From: JBBECJ01 sp963763325
GTDB lineage: Bacteria; Chloroflexota; Chloroflexia; Thermomicrobiales; CFX8
DNA: 64,000 nt
Direction of reading: 5' to 3'
Assembly (NCBI GenBank): GCA_963763325.1
Contig: CAVXOL010000024.1
Span: forward strand, 744,001-808,000
Shown: in pieces, positions 57,450 through 64,000 of the stretch
Position numbering within the stretch: the stretch's first letter is position 1
Layout: every line of letters begins with the position of its first letter
Made by a program: the position numbers and the translations under genes
The notes under the pieces: generated by a model
Told to the model about the DNA's origin: nothing
Databases searched by the model: none
What the model saw: only the letters and a program-made list of their open reading frames with translations

Positions 57450-58619
57450 GTGAGGATCACCGAGATTCGGGTTGAGACGGTGCCGATCGCGTCGTCGATT
57501 CGGAATGCGTTCATCGACTTCAGCAAGATGACGGCGTCGGTCGTGGCGGTCGTGACCGATGTGGTGCGCGACGGGCGGCGGGTGGTCGGCTACGGGTTCA
57601 ACTCAAACGGGCGGTACGCGCCGACCGGGTTGTTGCTGGAGCGGTTCATCCCACGGGTGATGGAGGCCGAGCCGGAGACGCTGCTGGACAAGACGGGCGA
57701 GAACGTCGACCCGCACCGGATCTGGCAGATCGTGATGACCGGCGAGAAGCCGGGCGGGCATGGGGAGCGGTCGGTCGCAGTCGGCGCGCTCGACATGGCG
57801 CTCTGGGACGCGGTCGCGAAGATCGAGGGCAAGCCGCTCCACCGGCTGCTGGCCGAGCGGTATGGCAACGGCACGCCCGACGAGCGCGTCTGGGTCTACG
57901 CGGCTGGTGGCTACTACCAGCCGGACAAGGGGCTGGATGCGCTGCAGGACGAGATGCGCGGCTACCTCGATCTGGGCTACACGACGGTCAAGATGAAGAT
58001 CGGCGGCGCGCCGCTGGCCGAGGACCTGCGCCGGATCGAGGCCGTGCTGGAGGTCGTCGGTGGCAACGGGCAGCGGCTGGCGGTCGATGCAAACGGGCGT
58101 TTCGCCCTGCCGGAAGCGATCGCTTATGCCGAGGCGCTAGCGCCCTATAACCTGCGCTGGTATGAGGAGGCGGGCGACCCGCTCGACTACGCATTGCAAG
58201 CAGAACTGACGCCCCACTATGCGCCACCGATGGCGACCGGCGAGAACCTCTTCTCGATGCAGGACGCCCGCAACCTCATCCGCTACGGCGGGGTGCGACC
58301 CGGCCACGACGTGCTGCAGTTCGACCCGGCCCTGTCCTACGGGCTGGTGGAGTACCTGCGGACACTTGAGATGCTGCGCGAGCACGGCTGGTCGGGCCGC
58401 GACTGCGTCCCCCACGGCGGCCACCAGATGGCGCTCTCGATGGCGGCCGGGCTGGGGCTGGGCGGCAACGAGTCGTACCCCGGCATCTTCCAGCCGTTCG
58501 GCGGCTTCGCCGACTCGACGCCGATCGAGGCTGGTTATGTCCGGTTGCCAGAGGTGCCGGGCGTCGGGTTCGAGGAGAAGGCGGCGCTCTACGCGGTCAT
58601 GCGCGAGGTCGCGGCGTAA
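57450..58619 (+). CDS. D-tartrate dehydratase-like enolase superfamily enzyme
   Basis: A 389-residue enolase-superfamily enzyme from GTG 57450 (VRITEIRVETVPIASSIRNA), with AAGGGA upstream. Matches recalled for D-tartrate dehydratase: FIDFSKMTASVVAVVTDVVR, GYGFNSNGRYAPTG, EKPGGHGERSVAVGALDMAL, VYAAGGYYQPDKGL, VKMKIGGAP (catalytic Lys), VDANGRF (Asp), WYEEAGDPLDYALQ (Glu), ATGENLFSMQDARNLIRYGG, VPHGGHQMALSMAAGLGLGG (His). It would turn D-tartrate into oxaloacetate. Same strand as the upstream cluster; a frame upstream of 57450 is non-coding. Confidence 0.88.
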   Translation: MRITEIRVETVPIASSIRNAFIDFSKMTASVVAVVTDVVRDGRRVVGYGFNSNGRYAPTGLLLERFIPRVMEAEPETLLDKTGENVDPHRIWQIVMTGEKPGGHGERSVAVGALDMALWDAVAKIEGKPLHRLLAERYGNGTPDERVWVYAAGGYYQPDKGLDALQDEMRGYLDLGYTTVKMKIGGAPLAEDLRRIEAVLEVVGGNGQRLAVDANGRFALPEAIAYAEALAPYNLRWYEEAGDPLDYALQAELTPHYAPPMATGENLFSMQDARNLIRYGGVRPGHDVLQFDPALSYGLVEYLRTLEMLREHGWSGRDCVPHGGHQMALSMAAGLGLGGNESYPGIFQPFGGFADSTPIEAGYVRLPEVPGVGFEEKAALYAVMREVAA

Positions 58620-58631
58620 CAACCATCCTGG

Positions 58632-59424
58632 TCATGGGGTTGCCTGCGTCGCTTGCTCGACCTGAGTGAGAAACGCAGTGACATGCGGCAAGACCCGCTC
58701 GCTGAGATTGATCGCGGCTGCATGATCGAGCCCGTCCAGCGGAACAAACAACGCGCTTGGAATCGCCTGGGCGGCGCGCAGCTTGGGATCAGGATTGTCA
58801 TCCGTCCCGCAGTAGACCAGCGCCGGGACGTTGATCGTCGATAGTTGCTCCGGTGTGAGTGCTTCCGGCCACCAGCCCTGCAGCGCGGCAGTCAATCGCC
58901 CTCGCATCGGCCTCAAGCCAGCGTGTGCGCTCACCATCCGACATCCAGTAGGCCGGGTCGCCCTCTTCGAGTTCGGCTACCATGGCCGGCATACCGAGTT
59001 GGACCAGCCGGTACAGGTAAAACTCCTCTAACTGACCCGACGCGCGTAACGGGCTGGCACCTCCGGCAATGAGCGATCGCAGCCGATTGCTGGCGAACAC
59101 CCCCATCCCATAGCCGACATGGCCGCCCGATGAATACCCCCAGAAGTGGGTCCGCTCGATGTCGAGCGTGTCCAGCACCGCGAATACATCCCCGATGCGT
59201 TCACGTCGGACGTACGCCGCTGGATCGTGGGGCTTGTCGCTCTTGCCCTGGCCACGCGGGTCCATCAGGATGACCTGGTAGGTATCGCGCAGTGCCGCGA
59301 CGTAGCCGGCGTCATACCAATCCTCAAGCGCGCCACCGACGCCGCCGATATGGAGGAGCAGTGGAGGACCACTCCCCTCGACCTCGTAGCGGATACGGAC
59401 GCCATCGTTGGTCACGAACGGCAT
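58632..59424 (-). CDS. Alpha/beta hydrolase, one frameshift
   Basis: An alpha/beta-fold hydrolase of about 263 residues after correction. It opens MPFVTNDGVRIRYEVEGSGP; oxyanion region LLLHIGGVGGALEDW; MDPRGQGKSDKPHDPAAYVR; the nucleophile in FWGYSSGGHVGYGM; then a one-base insertion near 58910 precedes RLTAALQGWWPEALTPEQLS, VPALVYCGTDDNPDPKLR (acid) and LDGLDHAAAINLSERVLPHV (His). Substrate is unknown. It is convergent with the dehydratase and lies just after the dnaA stop. Confidence 0.83.
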
Positions 59425-59465
59425 GCTGGACTCCTACCGAGTGAATATCCAACCGGCGACGAGGA

Positions 59466-60915
59466 TTACCCCTCGTACAGCGCCTCGCGCAGTGTGCTGA
59501 CCTTCTGGCGCAGGCCGGTGTCGGTCTCCAGCGACTTCTCGATCTTGGCGATGCCGTGCATGACGGTCGAGTGGTCGCGGCCACCGAGCAGGTTGCCGAT
59601 CTCGACGAGGGATGTGCCGGTCTCCTCGCGGAGGGTGTACATCGCGATCTGGCGCGGGAGGACGATCTCCTTGCTGCGGCCACGGCCACGCAGTTCGGTC
59701 AGGGAAACTTTGAACTGCTTGGTGACCTCGCTGATGACGCGGTCGGGGGTGATGGCTGCCCGGCGGGCTTCGAGGGCGGCGTCGTTGAGCGCCTGGATCG
59801 CGATCTCCATCCGGATGCTGGTGTTGTAGAGCTGGGCGAGGGCGATGATCTTGTTGAGCGCGCCCTCCAGCTCGCGGATGTTCGACTGCACCTTCCGCGC
59901 GACGTACTCCAGGACATCGTTCGGAACGTGGATGCCGAGCGACTGACCCTTGCGAGAGAGGATGGCCGTTCGCGTCTCGAAGTCGGGCGTCTGGACGTCG
60001 GCGATCAGGCCGCCTTCGAAGCGGGAGCGGAGGCGGTCCTCCAGCGTCGAGATCGCTTTCGGCGGGCGGTCGGCGCAGACGATGATCTGGCGGCCGGACT
60101 GGTAGAGGTCGTTGAAGGTGTGGAAGAACTCCTCCTGGGTGGCCTCCTTGCCGGCGATGAACTGGATGTCGTCGATCATCAGGATATCGGCCGTCCGGTA
60201 GCGGTCGCGGAACTCGGTCTGACGCTGGTTCATGATCGACTTGATCAGGTCGTTGGTGAACTTCTCCGACGAGACATACAAGACTTGCGTCTCGGGCCGC
60301 TGGTCGATCGCGCGGTGGCCGATCGCGTGCAGCAGGTGCGTCTTGCCGAGGCCGACGCCGCCGTAGATGAAGAGCGGGTTGAAGGCGTGTCCCGGCTTGT
60401 CGGCGACGGCCATCGCGGCGGCGTGCGGCAGCCGGTTGGACGGCCCGACGACGAACGATTCGAACGTGTAGCCGGGGTTGAGGCCAGGGACGTTCGGCAG
60501 GCGCGAGCGTCATCTGCTGCACGGCGGGCTGTGGCGATGCTGCCTGGTAGCCGGTCTGGGTGCGTTCACGGGCGGCTGGCGGCTCCGGGCGCGGCTTGCA
60601 CTTCGGGACGCGTGGGGCCGGTTCGCCGGATGATCCACGGACGACGTACTCGACCGAGATGGGGCGATTGACGAGTGATGAGATGGCGGCGGTGATCTCG
60701 CGGTCGAACTTGTGGCGTAGCTGATCGACGGCAAAGGCGTTCGGGGCCGCGACGGTGGCCGTTTCACCGGCAACGCTGACGAGCGAGGTCGAGCGCAGCC
60801 AGGTCTCGTAGTTGGCGCGCGACACCTGCCCCTGCAAGTCGCCGAGCGCGGCTTGCCAGAGCTGCTCGTAGCGGAGTGCTGATTGCTGGGTGCTGGGTGC
60901 TGCGTCGTCCGCCAT
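59466..60915 (-). CDS. dnaA: Chromosomal replication initiator DnaA, one frameshift
   Basis: Start ATG 60915 (MADDAAPSTQQSALRYEQLW) gives domain I (ALGDLQGQVSRANYETWLRS...EITAAISSL) and the linker. An extra base near 60505 shifts the frame to LPNVPGLNPGYTFESFVVGP, and from 60413 the AAA+ domain follows: FIYGGVGLGKTHLLHAIGHR, ADILMIDDIQFIAGKEATQE, and the DnaA-box binding domain IGNLLGGRDHSTVMHGIAKI. Corrected length is about 483 residues. An essential gene cannot truly be broken, so this is a sequence error. No dnaN is next to it. Confidence 0.92.
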
Positions 60916-60983
60916 TACCTGCCCGCCTACGGTCATGCTGCCTGCTACCCTGTCGTTCGTCCGGAACACCGAGGATACCATCC

Positions 60984-60992
60984 TGTGGATAA
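60984..60992 (-). promoter_or_regulatory. DnaA box upstream of dnaA
   Basis: TGTGGATAA (TTATCCACA on the minus strand), a perfect consensus R-type box 69 bases upstream of the dnaA start, downstream of the predicted transcription start. Only one perfect box was noticed, so it fits autoregulation better than an origin. Confidence 0.7.
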
Positions 60993-61006
60993 CTTCTTCC
61001 ACAAGG

Positions 61007-61024
61007 TGTACGTACAGTATAGCA
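61007..61024 (-). promoter_or_regulatory. dnaA promoter with TGTACGTACA at the transcription start
   Basis: On the minus strand TGCTATACT (61016-61024) is an extended -10. Its last base is the first base of TGTACGTACA (61007-61016), which would cover the start site at about 61009. No good -35 is seen, as expected for an extended -10. Confidence 0.5.
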
Positions 61025-61029
61025 GCAGC

Positions 61030-61139
61030 CACTCCCGCGTAGGGGCGATCGTCGCAACGTCGCCCTCCTTTCCTCGATCGAATCGATCCGAGCGAGGAAG
61101 TGAGGGCGACGTTGCGGCGATCGCCCCTACGCGGGGGTG
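61030..61139. repeat. GTAGGGGCGAT-word palindrome upstream of dnaA
   Basis: A 47-base arm (61030-61076) is complementary to 61093-61139 with about four mismatches. It shares CCCGCGTAGGGGCGAT with the element at 35496-35596. It lies between the divergent dnaA and GrpB genes rather than at a gene end. Confidence 0.88.
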
Positions 61140-61197
61140 GGGGTGCGTGGTACGTTTCAACGATGCGTGACAACTGATGTTGGGCGAGGAGGTGTTG

Positions 61198-61773
61198 ATG
61201 GGCAGCGCGCGGCATAACGACGCCCCGATTGGAATCTACGAGTACCTGGACTACACCAAACCGGCCGAGGTCTTTCGCCCATACGATCCGCGCTTTCCAG
61301 CGGTGGCGCAGCGGGTGGCGGACCTGATCGAGGCCCGGATGCCGGATGCGCGCGTCGAGCATATCGGCAGTACGGCGGTTCCGGGGTGTGCCGGGAAAGG
61401 GATCCTCGATTTCCAGATGCTCTACCCGCCTGGACGGCTGGCCGAAGCGCGGGAGACATTGGACGCGATGGGCTTTCAGCGACAGATCGGCATCGACCCA
61501 TTCCCGGAGGAGCGCCCGATGCGGGTTGGCACGATCGAGCACGACGGGACGGTCTTCCGGCTGCATGTCCACGTCGTCGCCGAGGCCGACGCCGAGGCCG
61601 AAGAGCTGCGGTATTTCCGTGACCGGCTGCGATCCGACCCGGCGCTGCTGGCCGAGTACGTCGCCAGCAAGCAGGCGGCACTGGAGAGCGGTGTGCCGGA
61701 CAACATCGCCTATGGCCGCGCCAAGGAGCCGGTCATCCGGAAGGCGCTTGCCACCCGGGCTCATACGCCGTAG
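61198..61773 (+). CDS. GrpB-family nucleotidyltransferase-like protein
   Basis: A 191-residue protein from ATG 61198 (MGSARHNDAPIGIYEYLDYT), with GGAGGTG upstream. The nucleotidyltransferase-fold signature is VEHIGSTAVPGCAGKGILDF, with the paired acidic residue in the D-F segment and later RLHVHVVAEAD and FRDRLRSDPALLAEYVASKQ. GrpB/YqkA-type proteins occur alone or fused to dephospho-CoA kinase. Biological role is unknown. It is divergent from dnaA. Confidence 0.85.
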   Translation: MGSARHNDAPIGIYEYLDYTKPAEVFRPYDPRFPAVAQRVADLIEARMPDARVEHIGSTAVPGCAGKGILDFQMLYPPGRLAEARETLDAMGFQRQIGIDPFPEERPMRVGTIEHDGTVFRLHVHVVAEADAEAEELRYFRDRLRSDPALLAEYVASKQAALESGVPDNIAYGRAKEPVIRKALATRAHTP

Positions 61774-62089
61774 CGTGCCTTCCCTTTCACATTTCTGGTC
61801 TGCACTTTCCCCGCGTAGACAAACACAGACCGAGCCTTGCGGCCCGGCCTGCGCGGGAAGGGGGAGGGATGGAGCTGGGTGGCTCCATTTGGGTGTCGTG
61901 GGAGAGAGCGTTTTCACGCTGTGGGGATCTCTCCGTTGCATAGATATACGTTGAACCAGCCGATTTGGTTCCACGTCCGTGAGCCCATTTTGTGACCGAG
62001 CGGCATCGACTGCCGTCACCTGTATTGACGAGTGGTCCCGGTGCCTGCACGATGCAGGACAGATCGTATGAAAGGACCACAAACCGACC
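61774..62089. other. Intergenic region before the mobile-looking segment
   Basis: No gene is seen. Hairpins present: ATGGAGC...GCTCCAT (61868-61887) and CCTGCA-CGA-TGCAGG (62043-62057). Possible TTGACG at 62024. Purine-rich GAAGGGGGAGGGATGG near 61857. Confidence 0.45.
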
Positions 62090-62422
62090 ATGACAGCCCA
62101 GAATCGCAACCCACCGTGGGATGCAAGCGAGAACACCGCCGTCATCGACGCTTACTTCTGGATGCTCGACGAACAGCGCGCGTTTCGGGACGTCAACAAG
62201 CGCGCGAAGTATCGCGAACTGATGGCCGGGCCGCTCCACCGTCGCAGCAGGCAGTCCATCGAGCACAAGATGCAGAACATCAGCGCCGTCCTCCAGAAGC
62301 ATAGGATCGACTGGGTTGAAGGATTGATGCCGCTAGCCAACTACCAGTACGACCTCGGTGTGACTGTCGAAGAAGTCTTGGCGGCGAGAGGAATGATCGA
62401 CGCTGCTGAACCCTCCCGGTAG
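62090..62422 (+). CDS. Restriction-associated N-terminal domain protein
   Basis: A 110-residue protein (MTAQNRNPPWDASENTAVID). The pattern PPWxxxExxxxIDAYFWML...NKRAKYRELMAGPLHRRSRQSIEHKMQNISAVLQKHRIDWVEGLMPLANYQ is the one recalled for the N-terminal helical domain of HNH-nuclease and DUF3883-type restriction proteins (RSKGSIEFKHQNISAVL). Here the domain stands alone, so it is either a remnant or a single-domain version. A GAAAGGACC site lies upstream. It borders a palindrome and a RepA-like gene. Confidence 0.55.
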   Translation: MTAQNRNPPWDASENTAVIDAYFWMLDEQRAFRDVNKRAKYRELMAGPLHRRSRQSIEHKMQNISAVLQKHRIDWVEGLMPLANYQYDLGVTVEEVLAARGMIDAAEPSR

Positions 62423-62444
62423 GGGCGAATAGGCGATCGCCACG

Positions 62445-62624
62445 GTCACACACGATGATCATCTATTCGATGATCGTCTAGTCAGTAACCACGTGGCGTC
62501 GAAGGAATGTCTCATGGACGCTCTACGCCAACGAAGTAATGATGTTTCTCATTCGCTGGCCATCAGCATCGCGATGAGGCATCGTGACTAGGCGCTCATC
62601 GAATAGATGATCATCGTATGTGAC
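62445..62624. repeat. 29-base inverted repeat beside the RepA-like gene
   Basis: Arms 62445-62473 and 62596-62624 match with one mismatch (122-base spacer), and GATCGTCTAGTC is directly repeated at 62472-62483 and 62630-62641, the second copy containing the TAG stop of the ATPase gene. CTAGTCA-like words occur several times. Candidate origin, end or regulatory site of the element. Confidence 0.7.
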
Positions 62625-62635
62625 TGGCTGATCGT

Positions 62636-64000
62636 CTAGTCGAGTGCATCCGTGGGCTGACCTTCGGCGTTCAACGTGCTGGCGAGCGCGGCCCAGTCCG
62701 TTCCCGCACGTCCGATGTACCAGGGTGCATCGCGTCCCGAACCAATCCGTCTGGCTTCGACGTTCGCCGCCCGCCGGACGCGGCGCAGCGTGATCTCGGA
62801 GAAGCCGAACTGTTCAGCTTCGTCGGACACGTCGCGAGATAACCGGGGACCGTCTGCTAGCGCGTCGCGGAGAAACGCCTCTGCATCGGCGCTGCGGTCG
62901 GTCGTGTTCGCGCCTCCTCCGTTGAACAGCGTCTCGAGGTCTTGCTGGGATTCGCCGTGCCAGACGATGGCGCTGTCCTGCGGGCGGCTCCATTCCAGTG
63001 CGGGTGGTTTGGTCGCGACGTTGCTCTTGATGACCGCCAGCAGTTTGCGGTCGCTGCCGGAGATTGGGTGGACCGCCAGCGCCTGCCGGGCGACTGCTCC
63101 GAATGCCGTCGCGCCCATGAATGATTGCAACGGCGTCCGCTTCGCTTGTCCCGGTTTGCCGACGTGCATCACGCAGAGGACGGTCGCGTTGCAGCGTTCG
63201 GCGAGCTGGCCGAGTGGGGTCAGCAGGTCACGCGTCTCACCGTCGTCGTTGCGGTTGCGGCTGGACATGAACGCCGTCAGCGGGTCGATGACGACCAGCG
63301 CCGTGTCAAGTTGCCGGACGCTCCGTTCGAGCACGTCCAGGTGATCGGCGAGCGAGAATGACTGCGTACTGCCATCGATCTGCTTGATCGCATCGAGCGA
63401 GATGATCCGCGAGAGGTCAGCGCCATGCTGATCGAGTCGAGGCCGGACGGTGTCGCCGAGCGAGTCCTCGGCCAGCAGGAAGATCGTGCCGCCCAGCGGC
63501 GCCTGAGAGCCGTCCGGCCAGTGTCCGCCGGTCGAGAGTGTCGCGGCCATCGCGGTCGTCAGCGTCGATTTTCCGTCTCCCGGATGCCCGCCGAGCAGCA
63601 CGAGCTTGCCGCGCGGCAGCCAGCCCTCCCACAGCCACGTGACCCGCTCCGGCTTCACCTCATCGAGGCGCGTGAGCACGGCGACCGGACCGGCCGACTC
63701 GAATTCCTGCCGCAATTCCCCTTCGACGACCCGCTTGAGAAGTCGTATCAGCTCGTCGCGGGTTCCGCCGGCCGCCAGCCAGTCGGAGACATCGCCGCCT
63801 TCCGCCAGGCCGGGCAAGTGCAACGTCCAGACCGCCGCCGCGACTCCACGTAGTTCGTGTGCGACTCGCGCGGCATGTGCTCGCCCCTCCGCATCGTTGT
63901 CGGGCAGGATGACAACATGGCGACCACGGAGCATCTCGCCGTATTCCTTATGCCAGTGGCCCGGCCCGGCATAGTTGGTCGTGGCGGGGACGTGGCAGGC
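62636..64000 (-). CDS. Toprim and RecA-like (RepA-type) replication ATPase, partial
   Basis: The visible 454 residues run off the right edge (first codons reading ACHVPATTNYAGPGHWHKEY). A Toprim segment is RHVVILPDNDAEGRAHAARV. A RecA/KaiC-like ATPase follows: LVLLGGHPGDGKSTLTTAMA (Walker A), FLLAEDSLGDTVRPRL, and ALVVIDPLTAFMSSRNRNDD (Walker B), CVMHVGKPGQAKR. The C-terminus has a helix-turn-helix-like SEITLRRVRRAANVEARRIG. The domain order matches replication proteins of integrative elements and phages. The primase part is outside the window. Confidence 0.8.
   Translation of the reverse strand, partial: ACHVPATTNYAGPGHWHKEYGEMLRGRHVVILPDNDAEGRAHAARVAHELRGVAAAVWTLHLPGLAEGGDVSDWLAAGGTRDELIRLLKRVVEGELRQEFESAGPVAVLTRLDEVKPERVTWLWEGWLPRGKLVLLGGHPGDGKSTLTTAMAATLSTGGHWPDGSQAPLGGTIFLLAEDSLGDTVRPRLDQHGADLSRIISLDAIKQIDGSTQSFSLADHLDVLERSVRQLDTALVVIDPLTAFMSSRNRNDDGETRDLLTPLGQLAERCNATVLCVMHVGKPGQAKRTPLQSFMGATAFGAVARQALAVHPISGSDRKLLAVIKSNVATKPPALEWSRPQDSAIVWHGESQQDLETLFNGGGANTTDRSADAEAFLRDALADGPRLSRDVSDEAEQFGFSEITLRRVRRAANVEARRIGSGRDAPWYIGRAGTDWAALASTLNAEGQPTDALD

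Noticed and set aside
60916..61197. Replication origin oriC
   Set aside because: Only one perfect DnaA box was found, with no AT-rich unwinding stretch or cluster of boxes, and dnaN is not adjacent. Left as a dnaA regulatory region.

Overview
The window is a GC-rich bacterial chromosome segment. Its gene content (a single-membrane style cell wall set with MurT/GatD, a rod-shape mre set, a complete F-type ATP synthase operon, methylmalonyl-CoA epimerase, several CoA and glyoxylate enzymes) and protein flavour fit a Chloroflexota bacterium, perhaps of the Thermomicrobia/Sphaerobacter kind. That assignment is inference; no rRNA or other phylogenetic marker was analysed. No tRNA, rRNA or CRISPR array was recognised.

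Layout. 1-7.4 kb: ATP synthase operon on the minus strand (atpI/Z-B-E-F-H-A-G-D-C; atpC runs off the left edge). 7.5-10.6 kb: CTP synthase, a metallo-beta-lactamase-fold protein and methylmalonyl-CoA epimerase. 10.7-24.2 kb: cell-wall and shape genes (PBP2, mreD, gatD, murT, mreC, mreB, a LysM/M23 peptidase), split in two by a block holding a TetR regulator, two membrane proteins and a PD-(D/E)XK-like nuclease. 24.9-36.5 kb: accessory region with tandem M20 amidohydrolases, a wrecked MMPL exporter with its TetR regulator and twin operators, a DUF488-DUF488-DuOB cluster, a GNAT, a CoA transferase and a beta-lactamase-like protein. 37-45.8 kb: MFS exporter, a roughly 2,060-residue secreted adhesin-like protein and a lipoprotein. 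46-51.6 kb: Zn-alcohol dehydrogenase with an SRPBCC partner, a response regulator and a receptor-type Ser/Thr kinase with an FHA domain. 51.8-58.6 kb: a hydroxy-acid catabolic cluster (hydroxypyruvate isomerase, tartronate semialdehyde reductase, HpcH aldolase, cupin, D-tartrate dehydratase) invaded by a chimeric IS5-type element that splits a HEAT-repeat gene. 58.6-61.8 kb: hydrolase, dnaA and a GrpB protein. 62.1-64 kb: the edge of a mobile-looking element with a restriction-associated N-terminal domain protein and a Toprim/RecA-like replication ATPase.

Two window-wide patterns stand out. First, more than a dozen long imperfect or perfect palindromes lie at gene ends, built from a few reiterated words (GGGAATCG, CAGTCAGC, CATCAGCC, GTAGGGGCGAT), several beginning at the stop codon. 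Second, about 20 genes or gene pieces from 18.6 kb onward carry single-base frameshifts, mostly +1 insertions, including the essential genes dnaA and murT; this looks more like sequence error than decay. A 10-bp palindrome, TGTACGTACA, occurs three times, only in the dnaA and LysM/M23 upstream regions.
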